This document shows positions 22,311 through 32,312 of a stretch of DNA of 64,000 bases, piece after piece. Position 1 is the stretch's first letter. Each line of letters starts with the position of its first letter. The notes below the pieces were generated by a model. It made no database searches, was not told the origin of the DNA, and worked only from the letters and a program-made list of their open reading frames with translations. A program made the translations under genes and the position numbers. Source of the DNA: Chlorops oryzae (lineage: Eukaryota > Arthropoda > Insecta > Diptera > Chloropidae); assembly GCA_020466095.1 (NCBI GenBank), contig CM035807.1, forward strand, positions 22,779,243 to 22,843,242, given 5' to 3'.

Positions 22311-23168
22311 CAAGTAAGGGTGTTATAGTCAGGCGAGCCTGACAATAGAATACCCGACACAGGCACACATCTTCAAATAATTTTTAATATCAAGAGGTGT
22401 TTAAGGCCATTACGGGCCCCATATACCGACTTTTGTTGAATTTGTTTATGAAAACCGCCCTTTTTCCACGCCCACTTTTCCAATTTTTTTGAATTCTAAT
22501 CGGAGGCTTAAATATACGCTCAAATTCTAAGTTTCATTAAAATAATTCGAAAAAGTCCGATTTTAAGGCAGTTTTGGGATTTTTGTGACAGACCCTAGTA
22601 CTGGAGGTACCCTTAAAAATGGACCGATCAAGGAAATTTTTTGGAAGGATGTTTAAGGCTACAAGGGAAGCATAAGTGCCAAATTTCGTTCAAGGCCCAT
22701 TTGAATCTCGGGTGTAGGAGACATTTTTCGAAAACCGCCCTTCTGCTACGCCCAATTTTCCAATTTTCGGAAATAATATTACTGGCCTTTAAATATGATC
22801 AAATATCAAATTTCATCAAAATATCTTGAAAAACATCGGATTTAGAGCAGTTTTTGTGATTTTCATAACAGACCCTAGTACTGGAGGTACCCCTAAAAAT
22901 GGTCCGATCGGGTCCATTCTCGAACTTGTTCTTACTCATGCCCCCGTGAGCACGCATACCAAATTTTGTCAAGATAGCTCAATTTCTTCGATAAGATAAC
23001 TGTATACAAACAGACGGACAGACGGACGGACATGTCTAAATCGAATCTCCTGGTGACACTGATCATTTCTATATATATTTTGTATGGTCTATCTCGACTA
23101 GTTCTGGGTGTTACACACAACCACACAAACGCAATATACCCTCGACACAGAGTGTGTCGGGTATAACA
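22311..23168 (+). repeat. dispersed repeat family R2, copy 2, inside the V12 intron
   Basis: Starts CAAGTAAGGGTGTTATAGTC like 7171 and ends in a hairpin (CGACACA-gag-TGTGTCG) followed by GGTATAACA. The middle contains a diverged direct duplication about 281 bp apart: CAGACCCTAGTACTGGAGGT occurs at 22588 and 22869, and AAAACCGCCCTT occurs twice. It lies wholly within the 1.2-kb intron that splits the V12 finger. No ORF of note. Family not recognised. Confidence 0.65.
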
Positions 23169-23271
23169 ATTCTTTAGAAACTTTTATCCCACACATCAAT
23201 TGTTTTCTGAAGGATTCTTTTGTTTTTAAAAATTAACAGTTCAACATTTCCTTAATTATCCTTTCACGTAC

Positions 23272-23426
23272 CTTCTTCGCGCAAATCCAATAAGTTCTGC
23301 AACCACTTTTACGATTGCGCACGTAATTGAAATTGTCATAGACGAGCAGGGAACTGCCTCGTTGGCCAATGGTGAAAGTTAATTCAGCTCTAATCGGCTG
23401 AACCGGTTTGGAAGTCACGTAGTAAT
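23272..23426 (-). CDS. mod(mdg4): mod(mdg4) V12, first exon: N-terminal half of split FLYWCH
   Basis: Acceptor TTTATTATATTATAG ends at 23427; junction codon GAT (Asp), then YYVTSKPVQPIRAELTF. It encodes 51 residues, ending TYWICAKK at donor AAG|GTACGT (intron from 23271), phase 0. Core: FTIGQRGSSLLVYDNFNYV. The last eight residues before the intron are identical to those of V11, and the intron position is the same, supporting tandem duplication of a two-exon unit. Confidence 0.88.
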
Positions 23427-23674
23427 CTATAATATAATAAAGAAAACAATTTTAATTAGTACAAAGATAGTTTGTTATTATAGGTAATCCGAAAGGAGAA
23501 AGAGAAAAGCTGCAAAGCCTTGAAAACTAATGATATTTGAATTATTGGAAAAAAAAAAGTACTTTTAAAGGATAAAACTATTTCTTCAATATATTTAAAT
23601 GTATCTAGATTGACTGAGTTATAAACTAAAAATCTTAATATATATAATTAATTATGTGCAAGATTAAAAAATGA

Positions 23675-23907
23675 TTAGAATGGCGTATGATTGTGTTCGC
23701 CACATTTCACAATGACGTCGTGGCGGGAATTATCATCAATTGTGACTACTCGCGCCTTGCATTTATGTATTCCAGCACGTGCACATGACCAATATGTCTT
23801 CCGACCAGATACTTTATTGCGAGTAAAACTGAATTCGCCCACTTTCAGCTTCCGGCTTCCACGAAATCCAACAATGTAAGTAACAACTGCCGTTCCTGGC
23901 GAGTTTG
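23675..23907 (-). CDS. mod(mdg4): mod(mdg4) V13: FLYWCH 3' exon
   Basis: Acceptor GTTTTTGTGTTTTCAG ends at 23908; junction codon GCA (Ala), then NSPGTAVVTYIVGFRG. It encodes 76 residues to TAA 23675-23677. Core: FRGSRKLKVGEFSF, TYWSCARAG, KCKARVVT, EHNHTPF at the very end. Complete ligands, intact frame, no C-terminal tail beyond the finger. Confidence 0.93.
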
Positions 23908-24211
23908 CTGAAAACACAAAAACGAGAAACATGGTGTTAATGGAAATTTTCGAATGGAACGAAAAGAAAAAAAAAAAAGAAAGATTTAGCAATTCATTTT
24001 GTACTACCGTAGCATTTCAACACTAACAATATCTAATTTTCACTTTATGCATTATAATTTATATATAATTTGGCTTTTATTTAAACATAATCATTCGATT
24101 CAATTAGTAATTTCAATAAATAATTATTCAATTTGAAGGGGTCACAAGTATTGAAGTATGTATCGTCACTGAGAATCTTTCCATAGTTGTGGAATTCGAA
24201 TACGCGTTCGT

Positions 24212-24534
24212 CTATTGCGAGTCAACGTTAACTTCCACTTCAAGTTCATGAGCGGGAGTTGTTTCCAACGTTCTGGCTGCAGCCTGCTGTTGCTGCTGCT
24301 TACTCATCTTTAGCTCACCATATTTTCGTGGTTTTAATAACGCTTCGTGATTATGCTGACCATTTAGAATGGTCAGAAGACCGGCTTTACTTTTAACCCG
24401 AGCTCGACAACGCAACACCGCAAACTGTGAGCACCGCCAGTAGGTGACACTTTCTCTTGATACGTGTCGATTGAATGTATGCTGCTTGAGAACCAGTTGA
24501 CGTGTTCCATATTTACTCGTAACGAATGCTGGAC
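24212..24534 (-). CDS. mod(mdg4): mod(mdg4) V14: FLYWCH 3' exon
   Basis: Acceptor CTTTAATTTTTCGAAG ends at 24535; phase 1, junction codon G-GT (Gly), then PAFVTSKYGTRQLVLKQ. It encodes 106 residues to TAG 24212-24214. Finger: TYWRCSQFA, RCRARVK, HNH. The tail has a Gln run (SKQQQQQAAA) and an acidic end. The true exon begins well before the first internal Met. It can follow the cassette exon at 24691-24873 or the common exon directly, since both end in the same phase. Confidence 0.9.
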
Positions 24535-24690
24535 CTTCGAAAAATTAAAGTTTTATACAGTAAAGAAAAAGCAAAAAAAAAAAAAAAACAATCAAAACCA
24601 TTGAAACCATATCAAATGATTATTGATGGTATTCCACAAAAACGTTCATGGCATCACACAACTTTAACTACATATAATATGCATTTTTAC

Positions 24691-24873
24691 CTTCGATGCC
24701 AGCAGGAGAATTCGGAAGAACAGTTTGGGTTTGTAGTTTAACATTAGACACATAACCTTCTTGATTGAGGCTAGGATTTTGAAGTTCGATTGGAACACTT
24801 AGAGTGTCGTAGATCAAATTTTCTTCGGCAACATTCTTAGCATCTTCAAGTGATGCTGTTGGACCGGAAGAAA
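24691..24873 (-). CDS. mod(mdg4): mod(mdg4) cassette exon before V14
   Basis: Internal exon with acceptor TTTTTCATTTCTAG ending 24874 and donor GAAG|GTAAAAATG (intron from 24690). It starts and ends in phase 1, so it can be inserted or skipped without changing the frame. Its 60 residues (V-SSGPTASLEDAKNVAEEN ... QTVLPNSPAGIE) are acidic and Ser/Pro-rich with no known domain. The 156-bp intron separates it from V14, to which it most likely belongs. That it is a linker exon and not a separate isoform end is inferred from its lack of a stop codon before the donor. Confidence 0.75.
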
Positions 24874-25124
24874 CTAGAAATGAAAATTTTTGAATTAGTG
24901 ATAAGATCATTCATATATTAGTACGTTCAATTTTCAATAAATCGAAGGAAAAATAACAAACTATTTTATTTCAAATGGTTAGAACTTTATTGCGATAAAA
25001 TTATTTTGAAATTACAATGAAAATCTTAAAAATATTTATTTGGACTTACTTAAAATGCTGAAAATAATAGTTTCTCGGTTTACATGTGTATGTACCTTGA
25101 CTGACAAACTTTTATATACAATTT

Positions 25125-25378
25125 CTAGGTCGGTAGTATTTTATGATATTGCAACAATCCACTACAAATTGTTTTTGTGTGCGACTTTTGTAATGTGATC
25201 GATCCGCCCTTTAGATCGCTTAAGATCACAAGTCCATCGCACCGTTGTGTCATGCAATGCCAATAGCTTCGATAAGCTGTTGAACGATATTTTCGGTATT
25301 TAAAATTATTCCATGTTAAAAATTGATTACCGTTTTCACCCGACTCGAAGGTAACACCATTCAAATAAACTGTTATAC
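25125..25378 (-). CDS. mod(mdg4): mod(mdg4) V15: FLYWCH-like 3' exon, one ligand missing
   Basis: Acceptor CCATTTCGTTTCAG ends at 25379; junction codon GGT (Gly), then ITVYLNGVTFESGENGNQF. It encodes 83 residues to TAG 25125-25127. The finger reads SYWHCMTQRCDG, but the usual CxAR is replaced by CDGL, and the final H-x-H is SHTK, so the last His is absent. The domain may be degenerate, or it may use another ligand (the Cys in TICSG is a candidate). Frame and splice site are intact. Confidence 0.82.
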
Positions 25379-25657
25379 CTGAAACGAAATGGAGAAAAAA
25401 ATATATATGTATAGATAAAATATATATATATATGTATATAAAGTGTAATTTAATCCTATACTTAAATATAAATAAATAAAGATATAATCTTGAATAAAAA
25501 AAGACCACCGAAACAGCTTATAAATTTAAAAATTTGCTCTAAAAAAAACACACACCTTTTTCCTTTCCGAACTCCGTTCCGAATATCTCCATAAAATTTA
25601 TGTTATTTTCTTAAAATATCGAACTTTCAAAGAATAATCCTTCCATATTAGAATGAT

Positions 25658-26052
25658 TTATATGTTTGCGGTTACTGTGAATTCAATTTTTTTTGTTTGT
25701 CTTGTGCCTCCGAACTCATTCATGGGACCGTTCATCGATGCCCCATCGATGAGGCCGTCTGGTAGGGTTGTACTTGTAAATTTCGGCGGATGATTGTGTG
25801 GATTCTTGCCGAGTTTTATGGCGCCTTCGATTTTCGTAATGCAACGCGCCGTACATTTATTCTGCGACAAACGTTTGCCATTACCGTTGGAGCAAATCCA
25901 ATTCGCCGTTGTTCGGAAACTCGCCTCCTTCTTGTACATATAGCCGTGGAAAATTAAGTTGTATCCTTGCTTTTGATTTCGCATTAAATACCATTTCTGG
26001 TCGGTCAACCAGGTTCCAATTGGATAGGGCATGAAATAAAAGAGCTTTTGAT
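25658..26052 (-). CDS. mod(mdg4): mod(mdg4) V16: FLYWCH 3' exon
   Basis: Acceptor AAAATTTCCATTCCAG ends at 26053; junction codon GAT (Asp), then QKLFYFMPYPIGTWLTDQ. It encodes 130 residues to TAA 25658-25660. Finger: KQGYNLIFHGYMY, ANWICSNGNG, a longer loop, KCTARCIT, PHNHPPK. The distance between the two Cys residues is longer than in most units. The C-terminal tail is rich in Gly/Met/Asn. First unit of the distal - strand block in transcript order. Confidence 0.9.
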
Positions 26053-27497
26053 CTGGAATGGAAATTTTGAAAGGAGGTATTCGTTTCGTTAGTAATTTGA
26101 AGTAAATATCAAGTTTGAAATAAAAGACATCATAACACCTTTTTTTTGGTGGGTTTTCAACGTTTATTGTATTTTTCATTTAATTACATTGTCATAGTTT
26201 TAGATTATACTATGATGATGGTAGTTTTCTTCATAGAACTCTCCGTTAAAATTAATTAATTAATGACTGAAAATAAAACAATATTCCTGAAAGAGAAAGG
26301 GTTGATAAACGCGATAATATATGGGCTGTAAAGAACATTTATAAGATTATATTTGATAATAATACTATTTTAAACATAAGTAATTATTTTTTATTTTTAA
26401 GATTGATTGACACAAAACATAAGTAATTAATGTTAAATAAATTAAACTTTCATTATTTATTTGCGAATCTCTTCTTCTTGCATTTTGTTCGTCCATACAG
26501 GAATATTAAGAAATTGTTTTGTACTTACCATTGATTCGTTATTTAACTGTTATATTTTGATACAAAAAACAAACTTTTCACAAATATTTTTGTTGTTGGT
26601 TCTGCCTTCAACTTCATACTACGTACTCCCTCCATACTCCCTTCTTGCGTTTGTTGTTGGTTGACCACAATTTGCTATTTTTCACTTTATTTTCGTGATT
26701 ACACTTGCAGAGGCAGAAAATAAGTTGCACAGGATTGAAAACACTAAACGGCACTTTTATTTCACATTGTTTAAATGTGTTAAACGTAGCACAATTTGTT
26801 TTAAAACGAATTTTCAATTTTGTAAACAAGCTCAAGCGAAATAAAAATGGCGAACAAAATTCTAATGGAGATGGGTGAGTTCTACAATCGATTGTTCGAT
26901 AATTGACTAGACTTCGACTTTTCGCCGAGTTACTGCAGATTCACACTCATTTTACTTCGCAAATCTTTTTCTACTTAGGAGCTATTTACACTACAGCCGC
27001 ATTTAGCATTTTTCAGCATTTTCCAAAAATGCGGTATGAATTTGCATGCAATTGCTGATGTATTGTGAACAGCATTGTTTCAAAACATGTTTTCATACGT
27101 GTGAACGCCCAGACACTCGACAACTGTTTTGAATCATTTAATTAAGTAGAGAAAGATATGCAAAGAATAGAGACGGCTGCTTGTCAAATATTTCGAAACA
27201 ATCTGTGCTTCTCTTTCTTTCTTATGCATTCAAATGGGATTTTTTCGAAAAATGCTTCGCCCGTCTGACTCTGGAAGACGTAGACGATTACAAAAATTGT
27301 ATATGCGGAGATTCCTCTCCCCGCTCTCCACTCTCCTACAAACTGTGATTTGTTGGCGGCGGGGTAGAGCTGCCCTTGCGTGTTTGTCTACCCCGCTTAC
27401 ATCTCTACACCGCTATCCTACAAACTCGACACGCGAGTGACGAAACGCGCGTTAAAAAACGCCTCGTGTATAATAGCTCTATATCTATCATCAACCA
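26053..27497. other. no gene seen; possible start region of the + strand block
   Basis: AT-rich to about 26900, then a less AT-rich stretch 27170-27480 with GGCGGCGGGGTAGAGC-type words. No coding exon can be supported. As it lies between the - strand V16 and the + strand V17, it is a place to expect a promoter for the + strand transcript, but I see no motif that proves one. Confidence 0.3.
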
Positions 27498-28860
27498 GTG
27501 CTGCAAGCCTGTGGGATTTTTCCATTTTGTATCACTTTTTGGCATGATTTCTACAATATGGGAAAAAGGGAATTTTTCTCTCTTCTAGAACAAAAAAAAA
27601 AAAGGAGTGTTTTCATTCTTATTCCCATTTGGAAAAAACTCAAAACAAAATTGAATGTATTCCTGGCAGCTTTTCTTCCAAAAGATATCAGCTTCAGCTT
27701 CAGAATAAAGAAGAAGACCATTGTTTTATGACAGCTAAAAAAAAAAAACAGCGGGAATAGGAGAAGTACGATCATATATAAGCAAAAAAATTATTTTAAA
27801 AAAGCCACTTTTGGCATTTTAAGCATATTAACATTGAAAAACAGTAAATACTGCTAAAGTCGAAGCCCACAATGAATTATTCAAATCATTATATTAATCT
27901 GAAGAATACGCCTAAATACCTTGCTTCAGAAAAACCTTTTCAAGGAATAAAATTTCATTTAACATGAAAAGGCAGAGATGCAAGACTTTGGAGCGTTTGT
28001 TCCCGAAACAGAAAATTTCAACTTAATTCTTATTGCCACGGATATATTTATCCCTATGTAGAATTTCTGTGGGACTTTACCTAGGGTGACCAAACGTCCT
28101 TTTTTAAAAGGGCATGTCCTTTTTTTTGGCGATTTGGGTAAAGTAATTAATCGGCCTTTGATTGTCCTTTATTTTATTCATTTTTCTGGTTATATTAATA
28201 AACCCCGTTCCAGTGTATATTACTTATTACTAATATCTACATACTAGGGTGTCCGAAATTTTTTTTTTTTTGGAAATATTAAAATGTCCACACGGAATTC
28301 GAAAGATAATTGTCTAAAAATATTTTGAGCATTTTTTCAGATTTTTTGAAGGACGTTTAGAGGTCGCGCAAATGAATTTTATGGGGAAACCTCCACTTTT
28401 GAGGGAAGGATTGTAATTTATACCTCAAATCGATGCCTAAGTGTAAAATTTTATTGTGAAATGTAATCAGGTCCAAAGATAATGAATTGAGCTTTATTTT
28501 GGGTCGTACAGAAGGGGGCTTAAAATCGTTTTTCAGGATTGAAATGAAGTTTTTTTGAAAAACGAAAAAAAAAAATATAATAAAACTCGTTTTAAATGTA
28601 AAATCTGAGTATGCAGATTTAAAGTCCAATCAATTCTTAGCAAATAAAAAACAGTGTTCATTTAACTTTTATTTTGACGAAGCTATGCTAATTTAAAATT
28701 TGTGCTCACCTGTGTGTGCGCGATTTTTGGTTTTCGATTTATGGTGTCCTTTATTTAACCGAAGGCAATTTGGTCACCCTACTTTACCCAAAGCAAATAT
28801 GGTGAAAAGGGATTTTCTGAGGAATACCGACGGAAAAGTTGTTCAAAACTATTGACAGCA
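27498..28860 (+). repeat. dispersed repeat family R1, copy 1, interrupted
   Basis: It shares an ordered series of words with 38398-40112, same orientation: CATGATTTCTACAATATGGG, 'attcctggca', 'caaagaagaag' variants, TTTCATTTAACATGAAAAGG, GATGCAAGACTTTG, TTGCCACGGATATATTTATC, TAGAATTTCTGTGGGA and AAAGGGATTTT-TGAGGA. A 700-bp element is inserted at 28082-28781. It ends about 130 bp before the first + strand exon (28991). Non-coding; class unknown, possibly hAT-like (CAGTGCTG at the left, CAGCACTG at the right). Confidence 0.6.
28082..28781. mobile_element. TIR element with 7-bp target duplication inside R1
   Basis: Begins TAGGGTGACCAAACG and ends with the inverted TTTGGTCACCCTA. It is flanked on both sides by CTTTACC (28075-28081 and 28782-28788), which joins to the uninterrupted sequence seen at the other R1 copy. 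Length 700 bp with no transposase ORF. A 7-8 bp duplication and TAGGGTGACCA ends are compatible with a hAT-related non-autonomous element. Confidence 0.7.
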
Positions 28861-28990
28861 CTGCCATCAACACCGCACAAAATAAAATCTTTTCCCAAAA
28901 CTTTCCATTGTTGTTTTATTTTAATTTTAAGTTATTTCATACAACTCTCATAATGAAACAAGCTAAACGAACTCTATTTATATCCCGCAG

Positions 28991-29101
28991 ATGCACTCAT
29001 ACCTTTGCAGAAGAAGCGACGAGGAAGGCCAAAAGTTAAAGACGAAACTCAAAAACTGAAAATTGAGGAAAAATTAAAAAACGCCACGCTGAATCACGCA
29101 G
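28991..29101 (+). CDS. mod(mdg4): mod(mdg4) AT-hook cassette exon on the opposite strand
   Basis: + strand exon bounded by acceptor ...TATCCCGCAG (ends 28990) and donor GCAG|GTAAGC (intron from 29102). Read in the phase of the common exons, the junction codon is GAT (Asp) followed by ALIPLQKKRRGRPKVKDETQ. KKRRGRPK is a classic AT-hook core (R-G-R-P) and also basic enough for nuclear import. The exon starts and ends in phase 1, so it can sit between the common part and V17 (31045) or another + strand unit. The other two frames close quickly. Strand opposite to the common exons, so use in a mod(mdg4) protein needs trans-splicing. Confidence 0.65.
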
Positions 29102-31044
29102 GTAAGCATTTTTTTTTACCTAAACCAAGCTATAGAGACCATGGTACACCGTTTGTACCAGACACTAAGGTAAATGACCTTCGAATTCCTGTACCTTGTT
29201 GACACGACGACGTCAGCAATGGTCGTCAAACCGCATACACATTTCTGCCTTCTGAGGTTCTGCTTTTTTCTGGCTTCTGAGGTTCTGGAACGAAATAGAT
29301 AAATTGGTAAAACTTCATTAGTTGAGTCTTGTCTGTTATAAATGTAGTTTAGTTAATATAGGAAGGAACGCCTGGGTTGTTTTTTTTTTCGTGCCCATTT
29401 CATGTTTACTATTGCTAATCGTGCAGGAGTTTTGCGGTCCGTGCTCGGTTCCAGACTCAGCCAAACAAATAATGCTTCTTTCGGAACGGCTTCTTCGTTA
29501 CTTGAAACGAAGGAAACAGAGCAAACGATAAATTGGGTGAGAAAAAATCCAGAACCTCAGTAGGCAGAAAAAATCCAGAACCTCAGTAGGCAGGAAAAAA
29601 TCCAGAACCTCAGTAGGCAGGAAAAAATCCAGAACCTCAGTAGGCAGAAAAAATCCAGAACCTCAGTAGGCAGAAAAAATCCAGAACCTCAGTAGGCAGA
29701 AAAAATCCAGAACCTCAGTAGGCAGAAAAAATCCAGAACCTCAGTAGGCAGAAAAAATCCAGAACCTCAGTAGGCAGAAAAAATCCAGAACCTCAGTAGG
29801 CAGAAAAAATCCAGAACCTCAGTAGGCAGAAAAAATCCAGAACCTCAGTAGGCAGAAAAAATCCAGAACCTCAGTAGGCAGAAAAAATCCAGAACCTCAG
29901 TAGGCAGGAAAAAATCCAGAACCTCAGTAGGCAGAAAAAATCCAGAACCTCAGTAGGCAGAAAAAATCCAGAACCTCAGTAGGCAGAAAAAATCCAGAAC
30001 CTCAGTAGGCAGAAAAAATCCAGAACCTCAGTAGGCAGAAAAAATCCAGAACCTCAGTAGGCAGAAAAAATCCAGAACCTCAGTAGGCAGAAAAAATCCA
30101 GAACCTCAGTAGGCAGAAAAAATCCAGAACCTCAGTAGGCAGAAAAAATCCAGAACCTCAGTAGGCAGAAAAAATCCAGAACCTCAGTAGGCAGAAAAAA
30201 TCCAGAACCTCAGTAGGCAGGAAAAAATCCAGAACCTCAGTAGGCAGAAAAAATCCAGAACCTCAGTAGGCAGAAAAAATCCAGAACCTCAGTAGGCAGG
30301 AAAAAATCCAGAACCTCAGTAGGCAGAAAAAAATCCAGAACCTCAGTAGGCAGAAAAAATCCAGAACCTCAGTAGGCAGAAAAAATCCAGAACCTCAGTA
30401 GGCAGAAAAAATCCAGAACCTCAGTAGGCAGAAAAAATCCAGAACCTCAGTAGGCAGAAAAAATCCAGAACCTCAGTAGGCAGAAAAAATCCAGAACCTC
30501 AGTAGGCAGAAAAAATCCAGAACCTCAGTAGGCAGAAATGACAAATATTGCCACATTTGCGGCAAATAGGAGATATTTGAGACAGCAACTTACATCGGTA
30601 GTTTCTCGTCGATATTTACGAACGGAAGGCATTGTTAGACCAAGATCAATTATTAATGGCTTACTTTTTTTTTTTTGGCTAAAATTGGCTTCGGGTCACT
30701 GTAGGTTCCTCATTAGCCAGGGTATGTTCCGCAATTTTCGTGACAAAAGTCAGGTAGGTTTTCGCTCGTTTTATTGACCGACGTCAGCAGATAATCCACG
30801 TATAACCGGGATACAGGAGACAGAGTTGCCGTCGTCCAGTTAGATTTAATTAAAGATAGTTTCCTGTCATAGATAGTTAGCTGCCAGCGTGAGTAATGCG
30901 AATAGAAAGAGAGCAACTTGCGGCCTTGGTTTATGGAAAACCCGTAAAGGTTCCATTGGTCCTCCGCCTGGAGGGAGGGAAATGAAATCCTCATTCGCCC
31001 TCTTTCAATCAATTGAATCATCAGGTTATCATTTTGTTTTTCAG
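29102..31044 (+). other. intron of V17 carrying a minisatellite
   Basis: Lies between the AT-hook exon donor and the V17 acceptor. It holds inverted, diverged minisatellite monomers at about 29246-29292, the 26-bp tandem array at 29542-30535 and about 500 bp of unique, less AT-rich sequence (30540-31040) with no supported exon. Confidence 0.5.
29542..30535. repeat. 26-bp minisatellite, about 38 copies
   Basis: Tandem array of the unit AAAAAATCCAGAACCTCAG+TAGGCAG (26 bp). Most units are identical. A few have one extra base (GG for G before the A run, or one more A), giving 27 bp. Near 29246-29292 two diverged monomers occur in reverse orientation (TTCTGAGGTTCTG...), about 250 bp before the array, so the transcript could form hairpins. 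The high identity implies recent amplification or ongoing homogenisation. Confidence 0.95.
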
Positions 31045-31541
31045 GTGTTCCGGCTGTGTATGCGTCCACAACGAAAGGTGGCATGAAGCTGTTGTATGAA
31101 GGCCATCATTTCCGTTATTCATTTCGTAAAGGGCAATATTCGATCTTCCAATGTTGTTATAAAGAGAACAGGGAGGAATGTAAGGTTAAAGTTGTGAGTG
31201 ACCAGAAGCGCATCTATCCATATGAAGGTGAACATGTGCATTTCGTCCAAGCAACAGATAAAAGCGTAACGGACGTAACAATTGAACCGGCCGAATCCGA
31301 CGATATGGACTCAAAAGTTACAATAGTGGACGACGCTCATAATACTATCGAAATCGACGATGATCCAGAAGATCAGCCTACCGAAAGCTATGAAATTTAT
31401 GAGGAGACCTATATGAAAGCTGCAGAAGAATCAGAAAATGCAACCCCAGAAGTTGTGAACGAAGTTGATGATCCGAATGATTTCAGAGAGAAAATAAAAA
31501 AGCGCTTACAGAAGGCTTTGTTGGGCAAAAAGAAGGTGTGA
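31045..31541 (+). CDS. mod(mdg4): mod(mdg4) V17: FLYWCH-like 3' exon, opposite strand
   Basis: Acceptor ATTTTGTTTTTCAG ends at 31044; phase 1, junction codon GGT (Gly), then VPAVYASTTKGGMKLLYEG. It encodes 164 residues to TGA 31539-31541. The finger is atypical: the W-x-C is FQCC, followed by CKVKVVSD and HVH. The long tail is strongly acidic (AESDDMDSKVTIVDDAHN) and ends in basic KKRLQKALLGKKKV. It is on the + strand, so it must be joined to the common part by trans-splicing. The AT-hook exon may precede it. Confidence 0.88.
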
Positions 31542-31877
31542 GAGACGGGCGCCCTTTTAACATTCTTATTTAAACATAATTTTCACAATTTCCTTTTCAA
31601 ACCCAATAAAATGGCTGAGGTATGTTATGTTTTTTTAAAATAGTTAAGTGCATATCTTCTATCTATATACAATATATATAAACATACAAATATTCAATAC
31701 CGAGTTATAACCAATATTCGACAATAAAGTGCTCCTTAAACTTAAAGAAGAAATGGTTTGAAACGTTTTTTTTTTTTTTTTTTTTTTGGTTTTTTAAAGT
31801 TATATGTATTATGTATATGCCGATTTATTTTTTTCTAATTAAATTTTTTTTTCACATGCTTTTAACTCTTTTTCCAG

Positions 31878-32090
31878 CTTCTCTACTTAGCCTCAATTCT
31901 GGTCCGAAACTTTTCATATACAGTCGCAAAGGTGGACAACTCTTGGTGCACCATAATTTTATCTATCGTTCCAATCAGAAGCGCTTTGGCAAGAATAACG
32001 AAAAAATTTACTGGGAATGTGTTCACAATCGCAGCAATAAATGTCGCAGTCGTCTCAAAACAGTCGGCGAGCATTTGTTTATTACTAATG
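31878..32090 (+). CDS. mod(mdg4): mod(mdg4) V18, first exon: FLYWCH, opposite strand
   Basis: Acceptor TTAACTCTTTTTCCAG ends at 31877; junction codon GCT (Ala), then [19 protein letters not shown]. It encodes 70 residues through [18 protein letters not shown] and ends LFITN at donor AATG|GTTGGT (intron from 32091), phase 1. The donor hexamer is the same as that of the last common exon. Reading through the donor gives only a short basic tail without the His pair, so the spliced form is preferred. Confidence 0.88.
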
Positions 32091-32187
32091 GTTGGTATTT
32101 TCAACTCAAACGCAAAACGATAAAAAGCATTACAAAACTTTAATTATATAATTAAACACCTCCATGTTTATCTTTAAATCTGAACAG

Positions 32188-32312
32188 ATGTGCATAACCA
32201 CCCAGATGATGGAGCTCGTATTGAGGAAGCGCGTCAAAATCATTTGCTTATTTTCAAAAAACTTAGTACAATTGGACTCTTGCCAAAATCTAATCAATTT
32301 CCAGATGATTAA
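32188..32312 (+). CDS. mod(mdg4): mod(mdg4) V18, second exon: His pair and tail
   Basis: Acceptor TTTAAATCTGAACAG ends at 32187. Phase 1 gives Asp, then VHNHPDDGARIEEARQNH, to TAA 32310-32312 (40 residues). VHNHP supplies the zinc-binding His pair missing from the first exon. The 97-bp intron splits the finger at a different point from V11/V12 (after the second Cys instead of between the Cys residues), so it was gained independently. Confidence 0.87.

Noticed and set aside
29546..30535. CRISPR-like array
   Set aside because: Units are direct repeats of 26-27 bp with no unique spacers. This is a eukaryotic minisatellite.
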